In this document: piece after piece, positions 24,779-32,985 of the stretch
How positions within the stretch are numbered: the stretch's first letter is position 1
How the letters are laid out: each line of letters opens with the position of its first letter
Assembly: GCF_900101265.1 (NCBI RefSeq)
Contig: NZ_FMZS01000001.1
Span: forward strand, 806,001-870,000
DNA: 64,000 nucleotides
From: Massilia sp. PDC64
Lineage (GTDB): Bacteria > Pseudomonadota > Gammaproteobacteria > Burkholderiales > Burkholderiaceae_D
Reading direction: 5' to 3'
The notes under the pieces: model-generated
The model's database searches: none
What the model saw: the letters and a program-made list of their open reading frames with translations, nothing else
Told to the model about the DNA's origin: nothing
Translations under genes and position numbers: made by a program

Positions 24779-25852
24779 TCAGTTCGATTCCTTGATCATG
24801 CGGCCCGCGGTCGACTGGACCGGCCGCGCGTTCAGCGGATACAGGCGCGAGAACAGGGCCATCTGGGCGGGCGACGCCTGCATCGGCTGCTTGAACACCA
24901 TCCACAGCACGCCTTCCGTGCACGGCGGTTCCGTCAGCGAGCCCATGTAGGTAAAGTATTCGCGCCGCTCCGGCAGAGCGTCGGTCGGGTCGATCACGAT
25001 CGAGGGCGACACGGTCTCGAATTTTTCCAGCGGCAGATTATCCCAGACCGTCTGCATCAGGCGGTGCGGCTGACCGCGCTCCAGCAGCACGGCGATGATG
25101 GCGATCTTGCCTTCGGCGCTCTTGTGCACGAGGTGGATCACCATTTCCGTGCCCTTGCCGTTGATCTTTTCTTCCGACGGACGGTGGAAATGGAACTCCT
25201 GCAATTCGTACACGGTGTTGCCGACCGTGATGAAATTGCCGCCGCCCACCGTCACCTGGATCGTGTGGCCGTTGTTGACCTCGCTGAACGACGACGGGTG
25301 GTAATCGAAGCTGATCTGTTCGAGATTGACCTTGATGCCGTCGCGCAGGTCGATCGGCGACTGGCGGTTGCCCGTGCTGCACTTGGCCCAGTCGACATTG
25401 ATCTTCGACCAGTTCGCAGGGCCCGTCTCGCCCTCGTACGACCACACGGTGCCGTGCTTCGGCGCGGCGGCGACGGCGGCTGCCGCGGCGGCGGCCTGCT
25501 CCTCCTGCTTGCGCTTCGCATCGGCGAGTTTTTTCGCGCGCGCGGCGGCCGTGGCGCGGGCCTGCTGGCGCTCGCGCAGCGCAGCCAGGCGCTGGGCGAT
25601 CTTGGCCGACAGCTCGACCTCGGCATCTTCCTCGCTGGCCGAGCTGGCGCTGCTGCTTGCGGCCGGCTCGGCTTTCGGTTCGGCTTTCTTTTCGGCGGGC
25701 TCGGCCTTTTTCGTCGCGGCCGGCACCATGGCCGATGCCGGACGGGATACGGAAGCCGCCAGTTTGGCTGCGGCCGCGGCGGCGGGATCGTTCGCGGCGC
25801 TTGCGCTCAGGGCGACGCAGCTGCAAGCGAACAGGGCGATCAGGTTACGCAT
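24779..25852 (-). CDS. Alpha-class carbonic anhydrase with a long charged N-terminal linker
   Basis: Exported enzyme of 357 residues interconverting CO2 and bicarbonate. The Sec signal covers residues 1-20. Residues 21-130 are a low-complexity Ala/Lys/Glu region, probably helical or coiled coil (AEPAEKKAEPKAEPAASSS and ARATAAARAKKLADAKRKQEE). The alpha-CA domain runs from about 132. Zinc ligands are His221 and His223 (QEFHFHRPSE) and His240 (EMVIHLVHKS). The proton-shuttle equivalent is His196 (NNGHTIQV), and NRQSPIDL and LTEPPCTEGVLW are intact. A typical bacterial alpha-CA is about 220-250 residues, so the linker is the odd part. It may tether the enzyme to the cell wall. Confidence 0.9.
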   Translation of the reverse strand: MRNLIALFACSCVALSASAANDPAAAAAAKLAASVSRPASAMVPAATKKAEPAEKKAEPKAEPAASSSASSASEEDAEVELSAKIAQRLAALRERQQARATAAARAKKLADAKRKQEEQAAAAAAAVAAAPKHGTVWSYEGETGPANWSKINVDWAKCSTGNRQSPIDLRDGIKVNLEQISFDYHPSSFSEVNNGHTIQVTVGGGNFITVGNTVYELQEFHFHRPSEEKINGKGTEMVIHLVHKSAEGKIAIIAVLLERGQPHRLMQTVWDNLPLEKFETVSPSIVIDPTDALPERREYFTYMGSLTEPPCTEGVLWMVFKQPMQASPAQMALFSRLYPLNARPVQSTAGRMIKESN

Positions 25853-25954
25853 GGGAATCCAGTAGTGTTGCTCTCCCCTGCTTTATCGGCGTGACCGACA
25901 GTAAACTTGAGCTTGGGGAACAATTCTCTGCATCAATAGCCCACGTAAACGACA

Positions 25955-25977
25955 AGCGCGCCGTCCTGCGGCGCGCT
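25955..25977 (-). terminator. Hairpin between dedA and the carbonic anhydrase gene
   Basis: AGCGCGCCG-TCCTG-CGGCGCGCT is a nine-pair stem 23 bases after the dedA stop. The downstream T-run on the minus strand is poor, so termination may be partial. Confidence 0.5.
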
Positions 25978-25999
25978 TTCCTGATCGGTCTGGCAATGC

Positions 26000-26644
26000 T
26001 CAGCGGCTCATCATGCGCCGTCCGACCTTGTACAAACCGCCCAGCGCCAGCGGCACGACCGCCGCGCCGACACCCACCAGCACGATGACCGTCAGGTGAT
26101 CGCGGACTAAGGGGATATTGCCGAAGAAGTAACCGCCAGTCACCAGGCTGACCACCCAGGCGACGGCGCCCGTGACGTTGTACATCTGGAAGCGGGTATG
26201 GGTCATGTCCGAGATGCCCGCGACGAACGGCGCGAACGTGCGCACGACGGGCACGAAGCGGGCCAGGATGATCGTCTTGCCGCCGTGGCGCTCGAAGAAT
26301 TCGTGGGTGCGCTGCAGGGCTTCCTTGTTCAGCCAGCGGTAATCGTGCGTGAACACGCGATGCCCGATCGCCCCGCCGATGTAATAGTTGAGGGTATTGC
26401 CCGTCACCGCCGCGATGATCAACAGAATCGTCAGCAACGCATAACTCATTTCGCCGGTGGCGCAGAAGGCGCCGGCAATGAACAGCAGGGTGTCGCCGGG
26501 GAAGAAGAACAGAACCACGAGGCCGGTTTCGCAGAACACGATGGCGAACAACACGGCATACACATACACCCCGTATTGCGCCAGCAATGTGCCGAGGGTT
26601 TTATCGACATGCAGGATCATGTCGATGAATTGCATCAGATCCAT
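26000..26644 (-). CDS. DedA family membrane protein
   Basis: Inner-membrane protein of 214 residues of the DedA/VTT group, implicated as lipid (undecaprenyl phosphate or phosphatidylethanolamine) flippases needed for envelope integrity. Key motifs are FCETGLVVLFFFPGDTLLF near residue 37, the GNTLNYYIGGAIGHR segment and the FxRFVPxVRTFAPFVAG signature (RFVPVVRTFAPFVAG) with its essential arginines. Five or so hydrophobic segments fit the family. The ATG is at 26644. Specific lipid cargo cannot be assigned. Confidence 0.9.
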   Translation of the reverse strand: MDLMQFIDMILHVDKTLGTLLAQYGVYVYAVLFAIVFCETGLVVLFFFPGDTLLFIAGAFCATGEMSYALLTILLIIAAVTGNTLNYYIGGAIGHRVFTHDYRWLNKEALQRTHEFFERHGGKTIILARFVPVVRTFAPFVAGISDMTHTRFQMYNVTGAVAWVVSLVTGGYFFGNIPLVRDHLTVIVLVGVGAAVVPLALGGLYKVGRRMMSR

Positions 26645-26815
26645 AATTTTCCTAAATGGTAGCGCCGAATCATACCATCGTCCGACCCTGAAAATGGCTG
26701 GCGGCTCATCATTTTATTGATCGGCAAACCGTTTCATTTTCGCTATTTTCCATATTACAATCGTCAGCACACCATCCCATGACACGGCCCGCCACAAGCG
26801 GCCAAGGAGACGAGA

Positions 26816-27733
26816 ATGACGGGTCACACTATCCTCCGGCGTACGATCCTCGTCGCCGCCTGCGCCCTCTTCGCGGCGAACGCCGGCGCGAAGGAACTCC
26901 CGCCGAAGCCCAGCGTCGCCGACATCGTCAAGGCATCGAAACCGTCCGACTGGCGTCCCCTCGATCCGGACAACACGCTGTACATGGAAATCCCGTCCGG
27001 CCGCGTCGTCATCGAACTGGCGCCGACATTTGCACCGAACCACGTGAAGAACATCAAGGCCCTCGTGCGCGAGCATTATTTCGACGGGCTGGCCATCGTG
27101 CGCGTGCAGGACAACTGGGTCGTGCAATGGGCCGATCCGAACGAGGACAACGACAAGGCCCGTCCGGTCAAAGGTGCGCAGAAGACGCTGAAGGCCGAGT
27201 TCACCGTCCCCCTCAGGAACGACACGCATTTCACGCGCATGAAGGACGTCGACGGTTACGCACCGCAGGTCGGCCATTCGAACGGCTTTCCCGTCGGCCG
27301 CGATCCGAAGACGGGAGAAACCTGGCTGGCGCACTGCTACGGCATGGTCGGCGTGGGCCGCGACAACGATGCCGACAGCGGCGGCGGCACGGCACTGTAC
27401 GCCGTCATCGGCCCGGCCCGCCACCTCGACCGCAACATCACGGTGGTCGGCCGCGTGATCTCCGGCATGCCGCAACTGGCCGCCCTGCCGCGCGGTCCGG
27501 CCCCGATGGGCTTCTACGACAAGCCGGAGATGAACGTGCCGATCGCGTCGATCAAGGTAGCGGCCGACCTCCCGGCCGACCAGCGCAGCCGCTTCGAAGT
27601 GATGCGCACCGACAGCGCCACGTACCAGGCCGTGCTCGACGCCCAGCGCAACCGCGGCGGGCCGTGGACCAAGGTCGCGGCCGGCCACCTGGACCTGTGC
27701 GCGGCGCCGATTCCCGTGCGGGAGCAACCCTAA
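26816..27733 (+). CDS. Periplasmic cyclophilin-type peptidyl-prolyl isomerase
   Basis: Exported protein of 305 residues with a Sec signal ([20 protein letters not shown]). The cyclophilin fold is recognisable from [28 protein letters not shown], followed by [21 protein letters not shown]. The catalytic Arg is kept in VRVQ, but the usual HRV and GGD elements are altered, so activity may be modified. The C-terminal 60 residues extend beyond the isomerase core. An AAGGAGACGAG site precedes the ATG. The cupin gene follows after 16 bases. Confidence 0.82.
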   Translation: MTGHTILRRTILVAACALFAANAGAKELPPKPSVADIVKASKPSDWRPLDPDNTLYMEIPSGRVVIELAPTFAPNHVKNIKALVREHYFDGLAIVRVQDNWVVQWADPNEDNDKARPVKGAQKTLKAEFTVPLRNDTHFTRMKDVDGYAPQVGHSNGFPVGRDPKTGETWLAHCYGMVGVGRDNDADSGGGTALYAVIGPARHLDRNITVVGRVISGMPQLAALPRGPAPMGFYDKPEMNVPIASIKVAADLPADQRSRFEVMRTDSATYQAVLDAQRNRGGPWTKVAAGHLDLCAAPIPVREQP

Positions 27734-27749
27734 TCTTCAGGAGGTCACC

Positions 27750-28256
27750 ATGGACAAGCCGATCATCAACATCGCCGACGTCACGCTGGAACCGCGCCCG
27801 CCGGGCATGGCGCCCAAGGGCGAGGCGGCCGACCGCTACGACGCGAAGATGGGCTTCATCGGTACGCGCATCGGCGCGCGCAAGCTGGGCTACAACCTGA
27901 CGGCGGTGCCGCCGGGCAAGCGCGCGTTTCCCTTGCATAACCACCACGTCAACGAAGAAATGTTCTTCATTTTGCAAGGCAGCGGCGAATTGCGCATGGG
28001 CGACGCCGTCCACCCGATCCGCACGGGCGACATCATCGCCTGCCCTCCCGGCGGCAAGGACGTGGCGCACCAGATCGTGAATACGGGCACGGAGGAATTG
28101 CGCTACCTGGCCGTCAGCACGAAAGAGTCGCCAGAACTCGTCGACTATCCGGATTCCGGCAAGTTCGGCATCCTGGCCGAGCGCCCCGGCACGGGCGAGC
28201 GCTTCGCCTTCATTGGTCGGGCGGACCAGTCGCTCGACTATTGGGAAGGCAATTGA
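27750..28256 (+). CDS. Cupin-domain protein
   Basis: Cytoplasmic single-domain cupin of 168 residues. Motif 1 is PLHNHHVNEEMFFILQGSGEL (His, His and Glu metal ligands, about residues 62-82). Motif 2 is CPPGGKDVAHQIVN (His about residue 107). A perfect AGGAGGTCACC site precedes the ATG. It is probably co-transcribed with the cyclophilin gene. Such stand-alone cupins include sugar isomerases and small oxygenases, and nothing here decides between them. Confidence 0.8.
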   Translation: MDKPIINIADVTLEPRPPGMAPKGEAADRYDAKMGFIGTRIGARKLGYNLTAVPPGKRAFPLHNHHVNEEMFFILQGSGELRMGDAVHPIRTGDIIACPPGGKDVAHQIVNTGTEELRYLAVSTKESPELVDYPDSGKFGILAERPGTGERFAFIGRADQSLDYWEGN

Positions 28257-28317
28257 CGGCGTCAAACTCCGCTTTGGCAAAAATCAAACAGCGGCGTTTC
28301 CGGGGCGTGTCGCGAGC

Positions 28318-28323
28318 TATAAT
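28318..28323 (+). promoter_or_regulatory. Consensus -10 box directly before mutL
   Basis: TATAAT ends six bases before the mutL ATG at 28330. A start site at the normal distance would fall on or next to the ATG. No Shine-Dalgarno sequence lies in this gap, and no good -35 is visible at 16-18 bases. Confidence 0.5.
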
Positions 28324-28329
28324 TTACGG

Positions 28330-30309
28330 ATGAACGCCCCGGCCCCCACCCACCGCCCCATCCAGCAGCTTCCCGACCAGCTCATCTCGCAGATCGCCGC
28401 CGGCGAGGTCGTCGAGCGGCCGTCGGCCGTGGTGAAGGAGTTGCTGGAAAACGCGCTCGATGCGGGCGCCACGCAGATCACGGTCCGGCTCGAGGAAGGC
28501 GGCGTCAAGCGCATCGCCATCACCGACAACGGCCGCGGCATCCCGCCCGAGGAATTGCCGCTCGCGCTGGCCCGCCATGCGACGTCGAAGATCGCGTCGC
28601 TGACCGACCTCGAGAACGTGAACACGCTCGGCTTCCGCGGCGAGGCGCTGGCGTCGATCGCGTCCGTCGCCGCCGTCAAGATCACGTCGCGCACGCAAGG
28701 CGCGGCGCACGCGTGGGAGATCGTCGGCTCGCACCTGGGCACGGTGTCGCCGTCGTCCGGTCCGTTCGGCACGACGATCGACGTGCAGGACCTGTATTTC
28801 AATACCCCCGCGCGTCGCAAATTCCTGAAATCGGAACAGACGGAATACGGCCACTGCGCCGAAGTCGTGCGCCGCATCGCGCTGGCGCGGCCGGACGTGT
28901 CGTTCAGCCTGTCGCACAACGGCCGCACGATCGACCACTGGAACACGAGCGAGGCGGCCAAGCGCAGCGCGCAGATCCTCGGCGGCGACTTCGCCGAAGC
29001 CCGCCTGCAGCTCGACGAAAGCGCCGGCCCGCTGCGCCTGCACGGCTACGTCGGGCTGCCGACGGCCTCGAAGGCGCGCGCCGACAGCCAGTACTTTTAT
29101 GTCAACGGCCGCTTCGTGCGCGACAAGCTGCTCGTCCACGCGGTGAAGGCCGCGTATGAGGACGTTCTGCACGGCGACCGCTTCCCCTCGTACGTGCTGG
29201 CGCTCGAACTCGACCCGGCGATGGTCGACGTGAACGTGCACCCGTCGAAGATCGAAGTGCGCTTCCGCGACAGCCGCGCCGTGCACCAGTTCGTGTTCCA
29301 CGCCGTGCAGCGCGCGCTGGCCCGCACGTCGGCGACGGCGCACGGCGATACGCCGGCACCCGTCAGCGCGGCCGAGATCACACCGTCGTCCACGTCGCTC
29401 GGCGACACGCCATCGTGGCGCCGGCCGCACGAGCAGACATCGTTCGGGTCGCAGCTGGCATCGCCCGCCTGGACCTCAGGCTCGGGCGGCGGTGGCGGTG
29501 GCGGTGGAGGCGGTGGCTCGCGCACATCGTCGACGTTCTCGCCGTCCCCGTTCCCGCCCGGCAGCCGCTGGGATGCGCCGACGGGCGCCGGCGTCCCGCA
29601 ACGCACCGCGGACTATGGCGCGCTGTTCACCGGCGCGGCCAAGCCTTCATCGCAACCGCTGGGCGTCGAGGAAGCGCCGCTGCCGGAAACGACGAAACCC
29701 GCGTCCGACGACGACTATCCGCTCGGCTTCGCGCTGGCCCAGCTGCACGGCATCTACGTGCTGGCACAGAACCGCAAAGGCCTCGTCCTCGTCGACATGC
29801 ACGCGGCGCACGAACGCATCCTGTACGAGCAGCTGAAGAACGCGCTCGACGCCCAGGCCGGCGGCGAGCAGATGCAGGTGCAGCAGATGCTGATCCCCGT
29901 GACGTTCTTCGCCGACGCCATCGAAGTGGGCACGGCGCAGGAAGAACAGGAGACGCTGAAGGCGCTCGGCTTCGACATCGCGGCCGTGTCGCCGACGACG
30001 CTCGCCGTGCGCGCCGTGCCGACGCTCCTCAAGAACGCCGACGCGCAGACGCTCGCCCGCGACGTGCTGCGCGACGTGCGCGAGTTCGGCGGCTCGCGCG
30101 TGCTGATCGAGCGCCGCAACGAACTGCTCGGCACCCTCGCCTGCCACACGGCCGTGCGCGCGAACCGCATCCTCACGCTGCCGGAGATGAACGCCCTGCT
30201 GCGCCAGATGGAAGCGACGGAACGCGCCGACCAGTGCAACCACGGCCGCCCCACCTGGGTCCAATTGGAGATCGCCGCGCTCGATAAACTGTTCCTGCGC
30301 GGCCAGTAA
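28330..30309 (+). CDS. mutL: DNA mismatch repair protein MutL with endonuclease motif
   Basis: Mismatch-repair ATPase of 659 residues. The GHL ATPase motifs are [17 protein letters not shown] and [10 protein letters not shown] in the first 110 residues. A low-complexity linker with a run of eleven or so glycines lies near residues 385-400 (29485-29520). The C-terminal domain carries [12 protein letters not shown] near residue 489, a near match to the DQHA(X)2E(X)4E metal-binding endonuclease motif, plus [10 protein letters not shown] and CNHGRP. This indicates a nicking MutL as expected in bacteria without MutH. The start has no ribosome binding site (see the -10 box). miaA follows after eight bases. 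Confidence 0.95.
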   Translation: MNAPAPTHRPIQQLPDQLISQIAAGEVVERPSAVVKELLENALDAGATQITVRLEEGGVKRIAITDNGRGIPPEELPLALARHATSKIASLTDLENVNTLGFRGEALASIASVAAVKITSRTQGAAHAWEIVGSHLGTVSPSSGPFGTTIDVQDLYFNTPARRKFLKSEQTEYGHCAEVVRRIALARPDVSFSLSHNGRTIDHWNTSEAAKRSAQILGGDFAEARLQLDESAGPLRLHGYVGLPTASKARADSQYFYVNGRFVRDKLLVHAVKAAYEDVLHGDRFPSYVLALELDPAMVDVNVHPSKIEVRFRDSRAVHQFVFHAVQRALARTSATAHGDTPAPVSAAEITPSSTSLGDTPSWRRPHEQTSFGSQLASPAWTSGSGGGGGGGGGGGSRTSSTFSPSPFPPGSRWDAPTGAGVPQRTADYGALFTGAAKPSSQPLGVEEAPLPETTKPASDDDYPLGFALAQLHGIYVLAQNRKGLVLVDMHAAHERILYEQLKNALDAQAGGEQMQVQQMLIPVTFFADAIEVGTAQEEQETLKALGFDIAAVSPTTLAVRAVPTLLKNADAQTLARDVLRDVREFGGSRVLIERRNELLGTLACHTAVRANRILTLPEMNALLRQMEATERADQCNHGRPTWVQLEIAALDKLFLRGQ

Positions 30310-30317
30310 AGAATCGC

Positions 30318-31280
30318 ATGACATCGCAACACAAACCGCTGGCCGTGGCCATCATGGGCCCGACCGCGTCCGGCAAGACGGCGGCGGCGCTCGCCATCGC
30401 CCAGGAGATCCCCGTCGAGATCATCTCGGTCGACTCCGCCCTCGTCTACCGCGGCATGGATATCGGTACTGCAAAGCCGTCGGCCGAGGAACTGGCGAGC
30501 GCACCGCACCACCTCATCGACATCATCGACCCGCTCGACGCCTATTCCGTCGCACAGTTCCGCGAAGACGCGATCCGGCTCGTGGCCGAGATCCAGGCGC
30601 GCGGCCGCCTGCCGCTGCTCGTCGGCGGCACGATGATGTACTTTAAAGGTCTCAACGACGGCCTGGACGACCTGCCCACGGCCGACGCCGGCGTGCGCGC
30701 CCGCCTCGATGCGGAAGCGGCGCGCATCGGCTGGCCCGGCATGCACGCGAAGCTGCGCGAGGTCGATCCGGTCACGGCGGACCGCCTCGCACCGAACGAC
30801 GCCCAGCGCATCAACCGCGCGCTGGAGATCTACGAATTGTCGGGCAAGCCGATGTCGGCGCTGCTCGCGCGCCGCGAGAAGCCGGAGCTGCCGTTCGACC
30901 TCGTGCCGTTCGCGCTGGAGCCGTCGGACCGCGCCGTGCTGCACGAGCGCATCGCGCTGCGCTTCGACCAGATGCTGGGCAAGCGCGACAACACGGGCAT
31001 CGTGGCCGAGGTCGCGGGCCTGCGCGCGCGCGGCGACCTGCACCCGAACCTGCCGTCGATGCGCTGCGTCGGCTATCGCCAGGCATGGGAATACCTCGAC
31101 GGCACGATCGACCGCGCGCAGCTGCGCGAAACGGGCATCGTCGCCACGCGCCAGCTGGCCAAGCGGCAGCTGACCTGGCTGCGTTCGATGCCGGAGCGTA
31201 TCGTGATCGATTGCCTGGGGCCGGATCCGGCGCGCCGGATGCTTGATCATCTTGCTCAGTTGCGTTCGTTGCGGGCGTGA
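30318..31280 (+). CDS. miaA: tRNA dimethylallyltransferase MiaA
   Basis: Cytoplasmic enzyme of 320 residues that prenylates A37 of tRNAs reading UNN codons, the step before MiaB (53743-55104). The P-loop is GPTASGKT near residue 12, followed by [19 protein letters not shown] and the [14 protein letters not shown] stretch. [10 protein letters not shown] near residue 100 and the [12 protein letters not shown] segment near the C-terminus are conserved. It forms the classical mutL-miaA pair, with hfq not following here. Confidence 0.95.
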   Translation: MTSQHKPLAVAIMGPTASGKTAAALAIAQEIPVEIISVDSALVYRGMDIGTAKPSAEELASAPHHLIDIIDPLDAYSVAQFREDAIRLVAEIQARGRLPLLVGGTMMYFKGLNDGLDDLPTADAGVRARLDAEAARIGWPGMHAKLREVDPVTADRLAPNDAQRINRALEIYELSGKPMSALLARREKPELPFDLVPFALEPSDRAVLHERIALRFDQMLGKRDNTGIVAEVAGLRARGDLHPNLPSMRCVGYRQAWEYLDGTIDRAQLRETGIVATRQLAKRQLTWLRSMPERIVIDCLGPDPARRMLDHLAQLRSLRA

Positions 31281-31325
31281 GACGATTGAAGCGAGGCTGG
31301 ACAGGGTGATCCGGAGCGGGTAGCC

Positions 31326-31354
31326 TTGACACTTCCGGGGGCGAACGGCATAAT
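31326..31354 (+). promoter_or_regulatory. Sigma-70 promoter of the tRNA-Met pair
   Basis: TTGACA and CATAAT are separated by exactly 17 bases. The predicted start near 31361 is about six bases before the first tRNA. Confidence 0.8.
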
Positions 31355-31366
31355 GCACCCCGTTCT

Positions 31367-31443
31367 GGTGATATAGCTCAGTTGGTTAGAGCATAGCATT
31401 CATAATGCTAGGGTCGGTGGTTCAAGTCCACCTATCACCACCA
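31367..31443 (+). tRNA. tRNA-Met (CAT anticodon), copy 1
   Basis: A 77-base cloverleaf with GGTGATA/TATCACC acceptor arms, the D-loop AGCTCAGTTGGTTAGAGC, anticodon stem TAGCA/TGCTA with loop TTCATAA, T-arm GGTGG-TTCAAGT-CCACC and an encoded CCA end. The elongator type fits better than initiator because the acceptor starts with a normal G-C pair. A lysidine-modified isoleucine tRNA has the same gene anticodon and cannot be strictly excluded. Confidence 0.9.
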
Positions 31444-31514
31444 AGGATTCAAGCGAAATGGCTTGGCACGCAAGGCTGAGCCATTTTGTTTTAGTGAGAG
31501 TTACCAGTTTTACC

Positions 31515-31591
31515 GGTGATATAGCTCAGTTGGTTAGAGCATAGCATTCATAATGCTAGGGTCGGTGGTTCAAGTCCACCTATCACCACCA
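31515..31591 (+). tRNA. tRNA-Met (CAT anticodon), identical copy 2
   Basis: Same 77 bases as copy 1, starting 148 bases downstream. The 71-base spacer holds an AAATGGCT/AGCCATTT hairpin followed by TGTTTT, which could be a processing signal or partial terminator. No separate promoter is seen, so both copies are probably cut from one precursor. Confidence 0.9.
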
Positions 31592-31600
31592 GAATCCAGA

Positions 31601-31639
31601 AAGCCGCCGGTTCGCAAGAGCCGGCGGCTTTTTCGTTTT
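31601..31639 (+). terminator. Rho-independent terminator of the tRNA pair
   Basis: AAGCCGCCGG and CCGGCGGCTT pair perfectly around a ten-base loop, followed by TTTCGTTTT. Confidence 0.88.
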
Positions 31640-31657
31640 CGCGGCAAGCTTCGGCGC

Positions 31658-31684
31658 AAAAAAAAGCCCGCTGGAGAGCGGGCT
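31658..31684 (-). terminator. Rho-independent terminator facing the tRNA pair
   Basis: On the minus strand AGCCCGCT-CTCC-AGCGGGCT is followed by eight T. It most likely ends the transcript of the lipoprotein gene whose stop is at 31809. Confidence 0.85.
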
Positions 31685-31760
31685 GAATCTATTTCCTTGG
31701 AGGAGATAGAGGAGACAGGAACCATGATGCTGCATCGCACAAAAGCCGTCCAATGATGTT
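31658..31760 (-). ncRNA. 3'-UTR segment with repeated anti-Shine-Dalgarno tracts (candidate small RNA)
   Basis: Between the lipoprotein stop and the terminator, the minus strand has a CACAAAA/TTTTGTG hairpin. It then reads GTCTCCTCTATCTCCTCC before the terminator stem. These tracts are complementary to strong ribosome binding sites. The opposite strand could instead be read as GGAGGAGA followed by a ten-codon frame (ATG at 31724, stop at 31754-31756). Whether a stable RNA is released from the 3' UTR is inference. Confidence 0.35.
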
Positions 31761-31808
31761 TTGTGATTGCAGAGATTCAGCAATTGCATGTCTCCGGCGC
31801 CGCGGCGT

Positions 31809-32906
31809 TCACGGTTTGACCCAGTGGACGACGCCGTGCAGCGCGGCCGGCGCGCCTTCGCAATGCTGTTCGAAGCGCAGGTCGATCGCGCTCAACTCGG
31901 CCATCTTGTACGTCACCTTGTCGACGACGAACCAGCCGCTCAACGTATTGCAGCCGCGCCCATTGCCCGACCAGTCCAGGCCACCCTTCAGCGGATTGTG
32001 GAACGGATAGCGCTGCAGACCGCCGTAATACCCCTCCCGCAGCTGCGACAGCGAATTCATCCCGACGAAGTTGCCGCTCCAGCCCCCCACGCTGATGCGC
32101 AGCGCGGCTGTCAGGTTGGTGACGACGTCGAACGTCGCATTGTTCGTCGTGAGCAGCTGCGTGGTGCCGCCGCCGATGTAGTCGCCCATCTCGCTGACCA
32201 GGTAGACGTAGTTCCCGGCCGGCGGCACGAACGAGGCCGCCGGCGTCCACAGGCCGGACGGAATGCCGGACGGTCCGGGCACCTGTGCGCTGTCGGCATT
32301 CGCCTGGGTCCAGTGGATCTTGCCGTGCAGCGCCGCCGCCCCGCCCTCGCAATGCTGTTCGAAGCGCAGGTCGAGCGCGGTCATCACACCGCCGCTCACC
32401 GTGATGTTGTCGATGACGACCCAGCCGGTGATGGTGTTGCAGCCGCGGCCCTGGCCGCTCCATTCGACGCCGCCGACGGCCGCGTCGGCGAACGGCGTGC
32501 GCGTCAATCCCTTGAAGTAGCCGGCCTGCAGCGTGCCGGCCCCGCTCGGCAGCAGGAAGCCGCCGTTCCAGGACTCGTCGCCTCTCAGGCCGACGGTGAT
32601 GGCCAGGCCATTGTTCGCCAGGGTCATCATGGTATCGGCATTCGTGTAGACCCAGGTCCGGCCGGCGCCGATGTAGTCACCGGCATCACTCTGCAGGTAG
32701 ACATAGTTACCGGTCGCGGGCACCGCGTTGGCGGGTGGCGTCCAGAGGTCGGCCGGAATCGGATAGCGCAGCGGCGGCGCCGGTGCGGGCGGCGGCGCCG
32801 TCACGACGGGGGGTGCGGTACCGCCGTCCCCACCGCCACCGCAGGCGGCCAGGATGACGGACAGCGCCAGCGCCGCGAGCAGGCGCAGCAGCGAATTCGT
32901 GTGCAT
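31809..32906 (-). CDS. Lipoprotein with a duplicated unknown domain
   Basis: Envelope lipoprotein of 365 residues with signal MHTNSLLRLLAALALSVILAAC (lipobox LAAC) and a Gly- then Pro-rich linker. Two copies of one domain of about 150 residues follow. Each starts GNYVYL-x-S-x-x-GDYIG and ends in GRGCNT-x-x-GW-x-V-x-D, then ALDLRFEQHCEG or AIDLRFEQHCEG and ALHG. I know this DLRFEQHCEG pattern from proteins of unknown function in several phyla. The paired Cys in each copy suggests a disulfide. The start is either 32906 or an ATG four codons upstream. A terminator follows about 125 bases downstream. Confidence 0.75.
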   Translation of the reverse strand: MHTNSLLRLLAALALSVILAACGGGGDGGTAPPVVTAPPPAPAPPLRYPIPADLWTPPANAVPATGNYVYLQSDAGDYIGAGRTWVYTNADTMMTLANNGLAITVGLRGDESWNGGFLLPSGAGTLQAGYFKGLTRTPFADAAVGGVEWSGQGRGCNTITGWVVIDNITVSGGVMTALDLRFEQHCEGGAAALHGKIHWTQANADSAQVPGPSGIPSGLWTPAASFVPPAGNYVYLVSEMGDYIGGGTTQLLTTNNATFDVVTNLTAALRISVGGWSGNFVGMNSLSQLREGYYGGLQRYPFHNPLKGGLDWSGNGRGCNTLSGWFVVDKVTYKMAELSAIDLRFEQHCEGAPAALHGVVHWVKP

Positions 32907-32985
32907 GGTGTGTTCCATATTGTTCAGGTCGCCGCCATTCTATGTGCCGGAACACCCCGGATATATCTCGAAAACTCTCAGCGGC

